DNA of 57,653 bases from Oscillospiraceae bacterium (lineage in GTDB: Bacteria > Bacillota > Clostridia > Oscillospirales > CAG-272): contig SVRL01000010.1 of the NCBI GenBank assembly GCA_015064845.1, forward strand, positions 1 through 57,653. The letters are read 5' to 3'. The notes under the pieces were generated by a model. That model was not told where the DNA came from, made no database searches, and worked only from the letters and a program-made list of their open reading frames with translations. Positions 33,860 through 42,376 of this stretch are shown piece by piece (within the stretch, counting starts at the first letter, position 1; every line of letters starts with the position of its first letter). A program made the translations under genes and the position numbers.

Positions 33860-35158
33860 TCAAAGATTTTCGTAATTATTTTTCTCAAAATAAGAATCCA
33901 TATCCACAACCGTTCCTTCATGGCGGGATTCCTCTGCGGCAAAGCCGATCAGATGATTGGCAACGGAAACGCGGATATCCGCAACGGAATTTCCCGTATA
34001 AATTCCCGTCAGATAATCGTAAAGATCGCTGACGATATTAAAATCTCCGCCGCCGTGTCCTCCTGCAATGGATTCTTCCGTTTCCTGTACGGGGAAATCA
34101 TGTGAACTCCAATCCGCATAAGTAAACGTATGAATATTCTTTGCGGAGGCAAAAGCAAAAAGTTCACCTTTCGTGCCGTAAATACGGAGATGTCTTCCGC
34201 CGGAATTGAATGCATTTACCGTAAGATGCGCCGTAACACCGCCATCATATTCCATGCTGACCACTTGATGGTCAACCATATCGTTGTTTGCATGATAAAC
34301 ACAAAGACCGTAATCCGTACGCTTCAATGCTTCACGCAACTCTTCATCGGTAAAATCGGGATGGGTTGCAACCTGTTTCTTGAAAATATCCTTCCAAGGG
34401 AAATTCTTGATACCTTCGATATAAAGACGTTCACTGTTATACGGACAAGTTTCGGCATGAGGGCAGTTTCCGTCAATGCAACGATGCGGCGCGCCCTCGG
34501 GTGCGTTTTTTTCCGTAAAATGTGTCAGACTGCCGAAAGATGCCACTTTTTTACAAGGTTTATCAATGAGCCATTGAATCATATCCAGATCATGGCAAGT
34601 TTTTGCAAGAATCATCGGTGTAGCTTCTTTTTCGGAATGCCAATTTCCCCGCACGAAGCTGTGAGAAAAATGGATACTGCCAACCGCTTCCACAAGATCA
34701 ATGGAAACGATTTCCCCGAGCATTCCGCTTTCAATGACAGATTTTACCTTTTTGAAAAAGGGCGCGTATCGCAAAACGTGGCAAACGAGAACGGAAACAC
34801 CCTTTTCGGAAGCCGCATTCGCAATATCGGTACATTCCTTTACCGTCTGCGCTACAGGTTTCTCCAAAAGAAGATCATAACCGAGCGAAATCGCTTTCAT
34901 GGCAGGCGCATAATGCAAATTGTCTGAGGTGGCAAGCACAAGAATATCCGCCATTTTGGGAAGCGCAAGAATATCCTCCCAGCTTTCAAAGCACATTTCA
35001 TCGGAAAGATCCCACATTTCCTTGATTACACGGCGTTTTTCCGCGATGGGATCCGCTACGCCGATGAGTTTATATTTTTCGGGCATGGATTTCATATATC
35101 TGCTATACGACGTACCTCTGCCACCCGCGCCGATCAGAATCGCTGTTAACTGTTTCAT
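33860..35158 (-). CDS. Gfo/Idh/MocA family oxidoreductase
   Basis: This 432-residue NAD(P)-dependent enzyme has a Rossmann start with AILIGAGGRGTSYSRYM, the sheet-end motif LVLATSDNLHYAPAMKA and the conserved LLEKPVAQTVKECTDI, where the lysine of EKP is catalytic. The C-terminal half is the family alpha/beta domain. Members oxidise sugars, inositols or glycoside-linked sugars. Residues CIDGNCPHAETCPYNSERLY include four cysteines (two CxxxxC pairs), which may bind metal, as in a subgroup of these enzymes. First gene of a two-gene unit with the large barrel-like protein. Confidence 0.88.
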   Translation of the reverse strand: MKQLTAILIGAGGRGTSYSRYMKSMPEKYKLIGVADPIAEKRRVIKEMWDLSDEMCFESWEDILALPKMADILVLATSDNLHYAPAMKAISLGYDLLLEKPVAQTVKECTDIANAASEKGVSVLVCHVLRYAPFFKKVKSVIESGMLGEIVSIDLVEAVGSIHFSHSFVRGNWHSEKEATPMILAKTCHDLDMIQWLIDKPCKKVASFGSLTHFTEKNAPEGAPHRCIDGNCPHAETCPYNSERLYIEGIKNFPWKDIFKKQVATHPDFTDEELREALKRTDYGLCVYHANNDMVDHQVVSMEYDGGVTAHLTVNAFNSGGRHLRIYGTKGELFAFASAKNIHTFTYADWSSHDFPVQETEESIAGGHGGGDFNIVSDLYDYLTGIYTGNSVADIRVSVANHLIGFAAEESRHEGTVVDMDSYFEKNNYENL

Positions 35159-35246
35159 TTTGAAAATCCTTTCTTTATATTATATATAGTACTCTTATTT
35201 TTGTTTAAATTCGATGGGATTTTATCGTAACGGAATCTTTATTTTC

Positions 35247-35275
35247 ATTTTATCGTATTTACGGCAACGTGTCAA
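35247..35275 (-). promoter_or_regulatory. Promoter of the oxidoreductase unit
   Basis: -35 TTGACA (35270-35275), 17-bp spacer, -10 TAAAAT (35247-35252), minus strand. Confidence 0.7.
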
Positions 35276-35304
35276 TATCTTATTTGAAAAGGAAACCGCC
35301 AAAA

Positions 35305-35338
35305 AGAAAAAGACATGATTGAACTCATGTCTTTTTGC
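35305..35338. terminator. Terminator after the histidine kinase gene
   Basis: AAAAAGACATGA (35307-35318) pairs perfectly with TCATGTCTTTTT (35325-35336) over six bases; T-runs on both strands. Confidence 0.85.
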
Positions 35339-35350
35339 TCCGATGGGATA

Positions 35351-36235
35351 TCAATTTGAGGAGAACAAAAGCGTGATGGATAAAACATGCTCCTTATATT
35401 CGGCGGAAATGGAACCTCCCATTCGTTCAGTCAGTAACTTTGCGATGGAAAGACCGAGCCCCGTTGATTTCCGCGCGGAATCTACGGTATAAAATCGGTC
35501 AAAGAGCCTGCCAACCTCTACCGAAGAAAGCGCAGAAGCAGTGTTGGAGAACGTAAGCTCTCCCGTATCGGTCATGGTTACTGAAAAATCACTGTCGCTG
35601 TACTTGATCGCGTTGCTGACGATATTTCCAAAAATTCTCGACAATGCGGATTTATCCAGATTTCGGTATACCACGCTATCAGGAAGTAATATTTTCGGTA
35701 TAATATTTTTTTGTTCAAATGCACTGTAAAAAGAAATCAGCGTATCTTCAAGCACCTCGCACAGGTTGACCTTTTCATAGCAGAGTTTGGATACCGATGA
35801 AATGACTGAATATCTGAAAAGTTCTTCGGTAAGAGTTTTGAGTGCTTCAGTGCGGTTTGAAATTTGCTCCACGTACCGTCTTGTGTTGTCCGACATTTCC
35901 TCTGCTTCAAGCAGTTCAAGATAACCGCATATTGCCGTAAGCGGTGTTCGCAGATCGTGGGAGATATTCGTAACCGCTTCTTTCAGCTCTCGATCTCCGT
36001 TTATGTACTTCCTACGTTGACGGCGAAGCTCGGTAAGGTGCTTTGCAATTTCACTTGCGAGGTGGCGCACATGCTTATCACTTGACGAAACTGTTATAAG
36101 CTGATTTGTGTCAGAAGAAAGATGCTCCGTTATGCAAGAACAAATCTCGTCCATGCTTTTTTGCATCATTCGGATTTTAATTGCAAGTACCACGATGATT
36201 ACGGCAAATATGCCGCAAAGTATCCATGGGAGCAT
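35351..36235 (-). CDS. Orphan sensor histidine kinase
   Basis: This is a 294-residue kinase with a single N-terminal membrane helix (LPWILCGIFAVIIVVLAIKI), HisKA box AVTNISHDLRTPLTAICG, N-box FGNIVSNAIKYSD and a G2-like STGLGLSIAKLL; the G1 box is poorly conserved (TMTDTGELTFSNTA). Small one-helix kinases of this kind work with ABC transporters in resistance to cell-wall peptides. The gene begins 13 bp after a truncated ABC-2 permease, but no response regulator or ATPase gene is present, so the system looks partly deleted. The kinase itself appears full length. Confidence 0.85.
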   Translation of the reverse strand: MLPWILCGIFAVIIVVLAIKIRMMQKSMDEICSCITEHLSSDTNQLITVSSSDKHVRHLASEIAKHLTELRRQRRKYINGDRELKEAVTNISHDLRTPLTAICGYLELLEAEEMSDNTRRYVEQISNRTEALKTLTEELFRYSVISSVSKLCYEKVNLCEVLEDTLISFYSAFEQKNIIPKILLPDSVVYRNLDKSALSRIFGNIVSNAIKYSDSDFSVTMTDTGELTFSNTASALSSVEVGRLFDRFYTVDSARKSTGLGLSIAKLLTERMGGSISAEYKEHVLSITLLFSSN

Positions 36236-36248
36236 CCTTTCACCTTCT

Positions 36249-36825
36249 TCATTTCAGATTTTTCTTTTTGAAAACAACTAAACCGATAGCGGAGGTAACA
36301 ACAATAATCAGTATTGAGTAAATCGGAAAAACGGCAAGGTTTTTCGGGAAAGCCTCAATATCCGATGAATACTGATACAATTGACATGTCGGCAAAAGGT
36401 CATACGTAATTTGGTAAAACGTATGTTTCCAGCCTGTTGCGGTCGCTCCCTCAAACGAAGAGTACAGTTTATCCCAAAGCGGTGTCGGTACATACGCAAG
36501 TCCGACCGATAATAACAAGGCGGTTACGCTACTGATCACACGGTTGGAAATCAGCATTGCCAATAGTACGATAATAGATACGAATGCTGATATTGATAGA
36601 ACGGCACACAAAATCTGCGGAAACAAGAGCTTGAAAGGAAGCGCGTAGTTTCCAAGGAGCGGAACACCCGCAGCGACCGCTATAGCAATGCCTACTGCAT
36701 ACATTATCCAAGACGCAATCATACAGACAAACAAATGGGATAGATACGTGTTGATGCGAGAATGCCCAACTATAAGCTTGTTTCGAATTGTTTTATCGCT
36801 GTATTCCGTTCCAATAAATCTTCTT
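36249..36825 (-). pseudogene. ABC-2 type transporter permease, 5'-truncated
   Basis: The frame is open from the stop at 36249 back to about 36855. Its sequence from about 36820 begins GTEYSDKTIRNKLIVGHSRI, the classic loop of clostridial ABC-2 permeases that normally follows ~80 residues and one or two membrane helices. Four or so C-terminal helices remain (the first ATG, at 36734, is internal). No start codon with a ribosome binding site exists in this frame before 36734. Upstream of the loop the DNA belongs to a different membrane-protein gene in another frame, so a deletion joined the two. Confidence 0.75.
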
Positions 36826-37078
36826 TCAATGTAATCCGATGGTCTCTTGGTAAAGAATCAAGATATCTGCGCTGTTTATTGGAGGTTCCATAGATCCACC
36901 AATTTAAAACGCCCCAATAGAAAACGAATACAATGAGTCTATATAACCACAGTATATTCCAAGTATACATAAAACCCATTAAAATATTCCATATAAAACC
37001 AAATAACCCATAGAAGACGACATTCAGCATTGTACCGATAGCAAAATTTTTTAAACTGTTTATCCAATATTGTTTCAT
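36770..37078 (-). CDS. Small membrane protein, 3' end altered by a deletion
   Basis: This 102-residue protein has two or three hydrophobic segments (FAIGTMLNVVFYGLFGFIW, LYRLIVFVFYWGVLNWW) and a basic cytoplasmic tail. It starts three bases after the extended sigma factor gene, so the two are co-transcribed and could act together, for example as a sigma-factor partner. Its final residues are translated from permease DNA out of frame (overlap with the truncated ABC permease), so the natural C-terminus is probably lost. Function unknown. Confidence 0.6.
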   Translation of the reverse strand: MKQYWINSLKNFAIGTMLNVVFYGLFGFIWNILMGFMYTWNILWLYRLIVFVFYWGVLNWWIYGTSNKQRRYLDSLPRDHRITLKEDLLERNTAIKQFETSL

Positions 37079-37081
37079 ATA

Positions 37082-38782
37082 TCATATTCCCTTTCTGCTT
37101 TCGTCAATAACCAAAATCATGGGACAAGGATGCTGATTGATCCCCTCGCTGTCATCGTCATAATTGCCGTCATACAGCTTCCCTCTCTTGATGGCTTCCC
37201 GTACGCAGGCAAAAAGCATGGCATTTTCCGAGTGCATATACTGCTTAAGCAACGGAATGCTTTGAATGTGCGAAGGATACTTTACCTTTTTATCCTTCAC
37301 AAATTCACTCATCCGCGTTTTTAAAAGCTCATCGGAATATATTTTTTTCGTTGAAGCATCCAAAAGTTTCAAAAGCCTTTCATATTCCATCCCTCCAAAA
37401 ACAGGAATATTGACCTCCGGTCTTCCATTTTCCTCTCGTAAAATCTTACATTTCGTCAGCCACGGAACGGCTTTCAGATATGTTTCCGAAAAACCGAGAT
37501 ATTCAAAGGGAATTCCCATGTAAAGAAGGAAAAGAAGTTTTGTGAGAATCTCATCCATATCGTCGTTTTCCTTCAAAAAATCATAATCGGGCGAATAATA
37601 ATAAGAATAATTCGGAAATCCGTTTGCACTGAAAACACGCAACAAAACCCTTTTATCCGTCAGTTTTTCAAAATAGGTAAATCGTTCTCCCGTATAAGAA
37701 TGCCTCATGATTTCGATATGTTCCTTCGGATCAAATTTTTTGAAATATACGTTTCCAAATGCAATCCAACGTCCTCCGTCCTTTCTGTACGGAAAATCTT
37801 GTGTTCCGCCCAAGATGTTGCACATCATGCCGTAAAGACCGGAATCCAGACAATGAAAAGCAAAATACATTTCCAAAGAATTTCTTTCATCAAATGTAAG
37901 GCGCTGATAGAAATTTTCTTTTCTCAATTCCTGCAATCCTTCTTCAATGCCGTTCCAAAACAAATCGAAATGATTTTTCACAAATTCCTTTTGTGCGGGA
38001 ATATGCTTTTCTCTGTCCTCCACGGTATAAATGATAAAATCGGTATAATATTTGTTTCCGACTTGTTTCATCAGCTCCCCGTTTACAAGCTTTTGAATCA
38101 CAGGTTCCGCATAAGCGGTCGCAACGCCGATGGCTTTGGCAATTTCTTCCGCGGAAATCGGCTTTTCATAAGCCGCCCACAAAATATTCTGCGCCAGCAG
38201 ATCGCGGTTGACAAGAGAACCGGGTTCATTGTTTCTTCCGTTTTTTCCGCTGTTTAATACTTTCAGCGTAACGGGACTGTAGCTTTGTCTGGTGTAACTT
38301 TCCATATTTTCCATTCCTTTTCTGACCTTTTCTCTGCCGTCAAACAGCCTGCTCTTGACCGTACCTTCGGGAATATTGAGTTCTTCGGCAATTTTCTCAA
38401 TTTTTTCACCATTCATATAATGACGAACGATAACCTCGCGGTAAGTTTTTTCAAGATAGGCAACTGCTTTTCTGACCTGTTCGGCTTCCTCTGCCATTTC
38501 CACACGCAGAAGCTCATCTCCGTCATCCATGATATCAAATCCGTCACCGATACCGATCACGGGCTGACGGTATTTTTTTCGAAGCTGATCGTTCCATTTA
38601 TGATTCAATACAGTCAACAGCCATGCGCGCGTATCTTCAATACGGTTCCCTTTTGCCACATAGGATAAAGCGCACAGCAAGGTTTCCTGCGTCAGGTCTT
38701 CGGCATCGTGAAGGTTTCCGCACTTTTTCAAAGCCGCAGAGAATAAAAAGTCAATTTGATTTTCAAGTTCTTTATTTTGCAT
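37082..38782 (-). CDS. ECF-type sigma-70 factor with long C-terminal extension
   Basis: This is a 566-residue protein. Residues ~1-75 are sigma region 2 (DAEDLTQETLLCALSYV, DTRAWLLTVLNHKWNDQLRK). Residues ~105-160 are region 4 (REVIVRHYMNGEKIEKIAEE, IPEGTVKSRLFDGREKVRKG). About 400 more residues follow: first a winged-helix-like part (NRDLLAQNILWAAYEKPISA, EEIAKAIGVATAYAEPVIQK), then a domain with many aromatic residues and no motif I know. Normal ECF factors have ~180 residues, so the extension probably replaces an anti-sigma factor as a built-in sensor. It is followed by a small membrane protein. Upstream signal and target promoters are unknown. Confidence 0.85.
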   Translation of the reverse strand: MQNKELENQIDFLFSAALKKCGNLHDAEDLTQETLLCALSYVAKGNRIEDTRAWLLTVLNHKWNDQLRKKYRQPVIGIGDGFDIMDDGDELLRVEMAEEAEQVRKAVAYLEKTYREVIVRHYMNGEKIEKIAEELNIPEGTVKSRLFDGREKVRKGMENMESYTRQSYSPVTLKVLNSGKNGRNNEPGSLVNRDLLAQNILWAAYEKPISAEEIAKAIGVATAYAEPVIQKLVNGELMKQVGNKYYTDFIIYTVEDREKHIPAQKEFVKNHFDLFWNGIEEGLQELRKENFYQRLTFDERNSLEMYFAFHCLDSGLYGMMCNILGGTQDFPYRKDGGRWIAFGNVYFKKFDPKEHIEIMRHSYTGERFTYFEKLTDKRVLLRVFSANGFPNYSYYYSPDYDFLKENDDMDEILTKLLFLLYMGIPFEYLGFSETYLKAVPWLTKCKILREENGRPEVNIPVFGGMEYERLLKLLDASTKKIYSDELLKTRMSEFVKDKKVKYPSHIQSIPLLKQYMHSENAMLFACVREAIKRGKLYDGNYDDDSEGINQHPCPMILVIDESRKGI

Positions 38783-38896
38783 ATCAGATACCTCTTTTGA
38801 AAGCTTTCACCTGCAAGGTCGTAAATTTTGGAAAAGGGTTCGCTCAATTTGAAAAATTTCAGCAAAAATTCAAATAAATTTTAAGTATTCCAAAAA

Positions 38897-38935
38897 AGAA
38901 AAACAAGACGGAAATCTCCATCTTGTTTTTGATTT
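38897..38935. terminator. Terminator of the antiporter gene
   Basis: AAAAACAAGA (38899-38908) pairs with TCTTGTTTTT (38921-38930); T-rich on both strands. Confidence 0.75.
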
Positions 38936-38948
38936 TTCCATAAAGGTT

Positions 38949-39383
38949 TTATCTCACGAGAATATAACCGCAGTAAACGGCATATATACCCACCATGATA
39001 ATGCCTTCGATACGGGAAAAACGTCTTTGCGTTCTCGCAAAATACAAGCTCAAAGCACTCACGAACAAAAGAATGATAATATCGTAAACAGATACGATAT
39101 TGACGGTCATAGGCGAAATTGCCGCGCTTGCGCCGAGTACAAACGCAATATTGAAAATATTGGAACCGATGACGTTACTTACGGCAATATCATTTTTTCC
39201 TTCAAGCGCCGCACTGATGCTGACAGATGCTTCAGGCATACTCGTACCGAATACAACCACTGTAAGACCGATGATGATCGTAGGAATCTTGAAGCTCTTT
39301 GCCAAAGACGAACTGCCTTCAACAAAGATATCCGCGCCGACGATCAAAAGTACAAAACCGAAAACGAGCCAGAAATATTCCAT
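38949..39383 (-). CDS. Half-length sodium/calcium-type cation antiporter (one NCX repeat)
   Basis: This 144-residue protein has about five membrane helices and a single alpha-repeat with GTSMPEASVSISAALEGKND, then GSNIFNIAFVLG, the ion-binding signatures of the NCX/YrbG family. Full YrbG proteins (~310-320 residues) carry two such repeats. Here the first repeat runs straight into a segment like the very end of the second (SRIEGIIMVGIYAVYCGYIL). The start at 39383 is confirmed by GAGG and by the promoter at 39423-39451, which lies inside the longer ORF. Either an in-frame internal deletion or a protein that dimerises. Confidence 0.75.
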   Translation of the reverse strand: MEYFWLVFGFVLLIVGADIFVEGSSSLAKSFKIPTIIIGLTVVVFGTSMPEASVSISAALEGKNDIAVSNVIGSNIFNIAFVLGASAAISPMTVNIVSVYDIIILLFVSALSLYFARTQRRFSRIEGIIMVGIYAVYCGYILVR

Positions 39384-39422
39384 TTTTACCTCAAAATGTC
39401 TATTTTTCATGTAGCGAGATTT

Positions 39423-39451
39423 ATTATACATTGTATTTTTTTCCATGTCAA
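39423..39451 (-). promoter_or_regulatory. Promoter of the antiporter gene
   Basis: -35 TTGACA (39446-39451), 17-bp spacer, -10 TATAAT (39423-39428), minus strand. Confidence 0.75.
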
Positions 39452-39563
39452 GGAAAATCATATATTTTTAATTCAATTCAGCGTTATTTATGAATAATAT
39501 TACCGTGTATAACGCAATGTCATATATTTTGCATTAAAAAATTTTCGGGGTTCAAACAAAATG

Positions 39564-39604
39564 TTTCCGAAATTACGGTAAAAAGAATCTTATCTTTTCG
39601 GAAA
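39564..39604 (+). repeat. Inverted repeat upstream of the sipL-like gene
   Basis: TTTCCGAAA and TTTCGGAAA face each other about 24 bases apart. A smaller hairpin GCTTCA-TATAT-TGAAGC follows at 39614-39630. Apart from these, the antiporter promoter and the terminator at 39650, the stretch 39384-39710 is gene-free. Confidence 0.45.
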
Positions 39605-39649
39605 TATCATAAAAATACAAGGTGCTTCATATATTGAAGCAAACCGAAA

Positions 39650-39685
39650 ACCGTCTGTCGGCGGCGAAGGCAGACGGTCTTTTTC
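39650..39685 (+). terminator. Terminator-like hairpin just upstream of the sipL-like gene
   Basis: ACCGTCTG (39650-39657) pairs with CAGACGGT (39671-39678), followed by CTTTTTC. No plus-strand gene precedes it, so it may be an attenuator or end a small RNA. It lies ~26 bp before the start codon. Confidence 0.6.
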
Positions 39686-39710
39686 ATTATTCGCCGAGAA
39701 AGAGGCAGAT

Positions 39711-41312
39711 ATGGCTATGCGTAACAGCGAAAACGGACGGGGAAACACCATCCTCGTCAAAACCTTTGAAGATACGTCCCACAATGAAATCTCCGCAGAA
39801 TATAATCTTCCCGATTATCTTCCCGATATCAACCGATTGCTCAAGGTCAGCGCAAAAATCACGGAAATTTCCAAATTTCTTTCCGGCGATACCTTGGAAT
39901 ATGACGGAAAACTGAAATGTACGTTATTGTACGCCACTGGCGACGGTAACTTGAGAAGTGCCGATTTCGAGCGCGATTTTTCGGGAAATACAGGCGTTTC
40001 GGGAACCTCCGGCGATTGCGATATCCGATTTGATGCCGATATCGAAACGGTTTCCTGCCGTTTGCAGAATCCGCGCAAGCTGACGGCAAAAATCAAATTG
40101 GTTTTGCAAAGCGCCGTTTATTGCAATATGACGACCACGCCGAATATCGTCGGCAAATTGACCGCAGAGGAAGAACGCGCTTTGCAATATCGAACCCATG
40201 CCGCCATCGGTGTTGTTTTGAAAAAAGCGGAAGAGCTTGCCACTCCCATCAGCGAAGATTTGGAACTCGATGCTTCCCTTCCCTCCATTGATGAAATCAT
40301 CGATGCAGAACTTACGCCTTATATCACGGAATTCCGGACCTCGGACGGAAAAACTGCGTACAAAGGCGAGATTGCAACGGAAATTCTCTACCGCGCCGTT
40401 AAAGAAGAAACCGAAGCGGAAGAAGGCGCAATGAAATTTTCTTCTTTTTCCGCTAAAATTCCGATTTCGGGAGAAATTCCGACGGAAAATATCGGAGAAC
40501 ATCCCGTCATCAAAGCCAATGTGCAGATCGGAAATCTGGAATTCCGTCCGCAACAAAATGCATTTGGCGAAAACCGCACGGCGGAATTGGATTTTGATTA
40601 CAGCGTATATCTGGAGATCTTTTGCAACGAAGAAACCGAAATTACAACCGATATGTATTCCACGGAATACGAAAGCACTTGCGAAGAAGAACCGCTTTCT
40701 TATGAAACCGCACTTTGTGCAAAATCCTTTAATTTTTCCGCAGACGGAAGCGCAGAACGCGAGGACAGCGATTTTGACAGAATCGTTATGACCACCGCAA
40801 CCGCAAATATTGAAAAAACGGAAAAACAAGGCAATAAACTCCTGTTTTCCGGCACAGCCAACGTTTGCGCCATTCTGACAAACGGCGAAGGCATTTATCT
40901 CAGCCGCAATTTCACACTTCCCTTCCGCGCGGAAACAGAAGCTCCCAGAACAACTTGCGCATTTGCCGCAGAAGCCGAAGCTTTCGTTCTCTCAGCCATG
41001 GCAAGATTGGATGGCGAACATATTCAGACCAATCTGGAGGTTCTCATTTCATATACGGTTCTGGAACAGCACACCGAACCCCGCATCCGTCAGATCAGCG
41101 TTTATAAAGACCGCCCCGCAAGAGGTGAAAAATCTCCGTCTCTCACACTCTGTTACCCCTCTTACGAAGATACACTTTGGGACGTTGCAAAAAAATACAG
41201 CACCACCGTTCCCGAATTGATGTCTGCAAATGGCATTTCGGCAGAAAATATTCCAAACGTGCTGGTCATTCCGCGCCGTACCGCGACAGGTACAAAACAA
41301 AGAATTTTATAA
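39711..41312 (+). CDS. sipL: SPOCS (DUF3794) and LysM domain protein, SipL-like spore morphogenesis protein
   Basis: This 533-residue protein contains DUF3794/SPOCS-type repeats (first: NEISAEYNLPDYLPDINRLL, second: PSIDEIIDAELTPYITEFRT, third around YSVYLEIFCNEETEITTDMY) and a C-terminal LysM domain (EDTLWDVAKKYSTTVPELMS, then NVLVIPRR). This is the layout of SipL of clostridia, which binds SpoIVA through LysM and is needed to localise the coat around the forespore. It suggests that the organism sporulates or descends from spore formers. It is a lone plus-strand gene between two minus-strand units. Confidence 0.85.
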   Translation: MAMRNSENGRGNTILVKTFEDTSHNEISAEYNLPDYLPDINRLLKVSAKITEISKFLSGDTLEYDGKLKCTLLYATGDGNLRSADFERDFSGNTGVSGTSGDCDIRFDADIETVSCRLQNPRKLTAKIKLVLQSAVYCNMTTTPNIVGKLTAEEERALQYRTHAAIGVVLKKAEELATPISEDLELDASLPSIDEIIDAELTPYITEFRTSDGKTAYKGEIATEILYRAVKEETEAEEGAMKFSSFSAKIPISGEIPTENIGEHPVIKANVQIGNLEFRPQQNAFGENRTAELDFDYSVYLEIFCNEETEITTDMYSTEYESTCEEEPLSYETALCAKSFNFSADGSAEREDSDFDRIVMTTATANIEKTEKQGNKLLFSGTANVCAILTNGEGIYLSRNFTLPFRAETEAPRTTCAFAAEAEAFVLSAMARLDGEHIQTNLEVLISYTVLEQHTEPRIRQISVYKDRPARGEKSPSLTLCYPSYEDTLWDVAKKYSTTVPELMSANGISAENIPNVLVIPRRTATGTKQRIL

Positions 41313-41323
41313 TTCTCAAAACA

Positions 41324-41357
41324 AAAAACCGAAGGTTTTCAGTCCTTCGGTTTTTTT
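41324..41357. terminator. Bidirectional terminator between the sipL-like gene and argF
   Basis: AAAAACCGAAGG pairs with CCTTCGGTTTTT over TTTTCAGT; T-runs on both strands. Confidence 0.88.
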
Positions 41358-41366
41358 ATTTTAATT

Positions 41367-42353
41367 TTATTTTAACGTGGCAAGCATAACCGCTTTGATG
41401 GTGTGCATTCTGTTTTCCGCTTCATCGAAAACGATAGATTGCGCACTTTCAAAGACTTCGTCGGTGACTTCCATGCAATCTCTGTCGAATTTTTCGCCCA
41501 TTTCCTTACCGACAACCGTTTTGAGGTCGTGGAATGCGGGAAGACAGTGCATAAATACCGCTTGTTCGCCCGCATTTTTCATCACTTCCGCGTTAACTTG
41601 GTAAGGAGAAAGATCACGGATACGTTCTTCCCAGATTTCCAAAGGCTCACCCATAGAAACCCAAACGTCCGTATAGATCACGTCCGCATTTTTCGTTGCG
41701 GTCTTCACGTCCTCGCAAAATTCAAGAACCGCGCCCGTTTCCTTTGCAATCGTTTCACAAGTCTGAATGAGTTCTTCGCTTGGGAAATATTTTTTCGGCG
41801 CGCAGGCAACGAAGTGCATACCCATTTTTGCGCAACCAACCATCAGGGAGTTACCCATATTATATCTGGCATCGCCCATATAGACGAGCTTTCTGCCCTT
41901 CAGATTTCCGAAATGTTCACGAATCGTCAGAAAATCCGCAAGGATCTGTGTCGGATGGAATTCATTGGTCAACCCGTTCCAGACGGGAACACCCGCATAA
42001 GCACCGAGTTCTTCCACGATCTCCTGTCCGTATCCGCGGTATTCAATACCGTCAAACATTCTGCCGAGCACGCGCGCCGTATCGGCAATGCTTTCCTTTT
42101 TGCCGATCTGGGAACCGGAAGGATCGAGATAGGTAACGTGCATACCGAGATCGTGCGCCGCAACCTCAAAGCTGCAACGGGTTCTCGTACTGGTTTTTTC
42201 AAAAATCAAGGCAATGTTTTTCCCCTTGCATTCTTCGTGCGCAATACCGTTTTTCTTCTTTGTCTTCAATTCCGCCGCAAGATCCATCAAACCTTCCATT
42301 TCCTCGGAAGTGATGTCCAGAAGCTTCAAAAAATTTTTACCTTTGAGATTCAT
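41367..42353 (-). CDS. argF: Ornithine carbamoyltransferase
   Basis: This 328-residue enzyme makes citrulline from ornithine and carbamoyl phosphate. The carbamoyl-phosphate site is [19 protein letters not shown]; the ornithine site includes [11 protein letters not shown] and the catalytic-cysteine motif [19 protein letters not shown] is the SMG loop region. It is the last gene of the arg operon, 23 bp after argD and before a strong terminator. Catabolic ArcB is the alternative, but the biosynthetic context decides for ArgF. Confidence 0.95.
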   Translation of the reverse strand: MNLKGKNFLKLLDITSEEMEGLMDLAAELKTKKKNGIAHEECKGKNIALIFEKTSTRTRCSFEVAAHDLGMHVTYLDPSGSQIGKKESIADTARVLGRMFDGIEYRGYGQEIVEELGAYAGVPVWNGLTNEFHPTQILADFLTIREHFGNLKGRKLVYMGDARYNMGNSLMVGCAKMGMHFVACAPKKYFPSEELIQTCETIAKETGAVLEFCEDVKTATKNADVIYTDVWVSMGEPLEIWEERIRDLSPYQVNAEVMKNAGEQAVFMHCLPAFHDLKTVVGKEMGEKFDRDCMEVTDEVFESAQSIVFDEAENRMHTIKAVMLATLK

Positions 42354-42376
42354 GGTTTCTTTCCTTTCCTGTTAAA

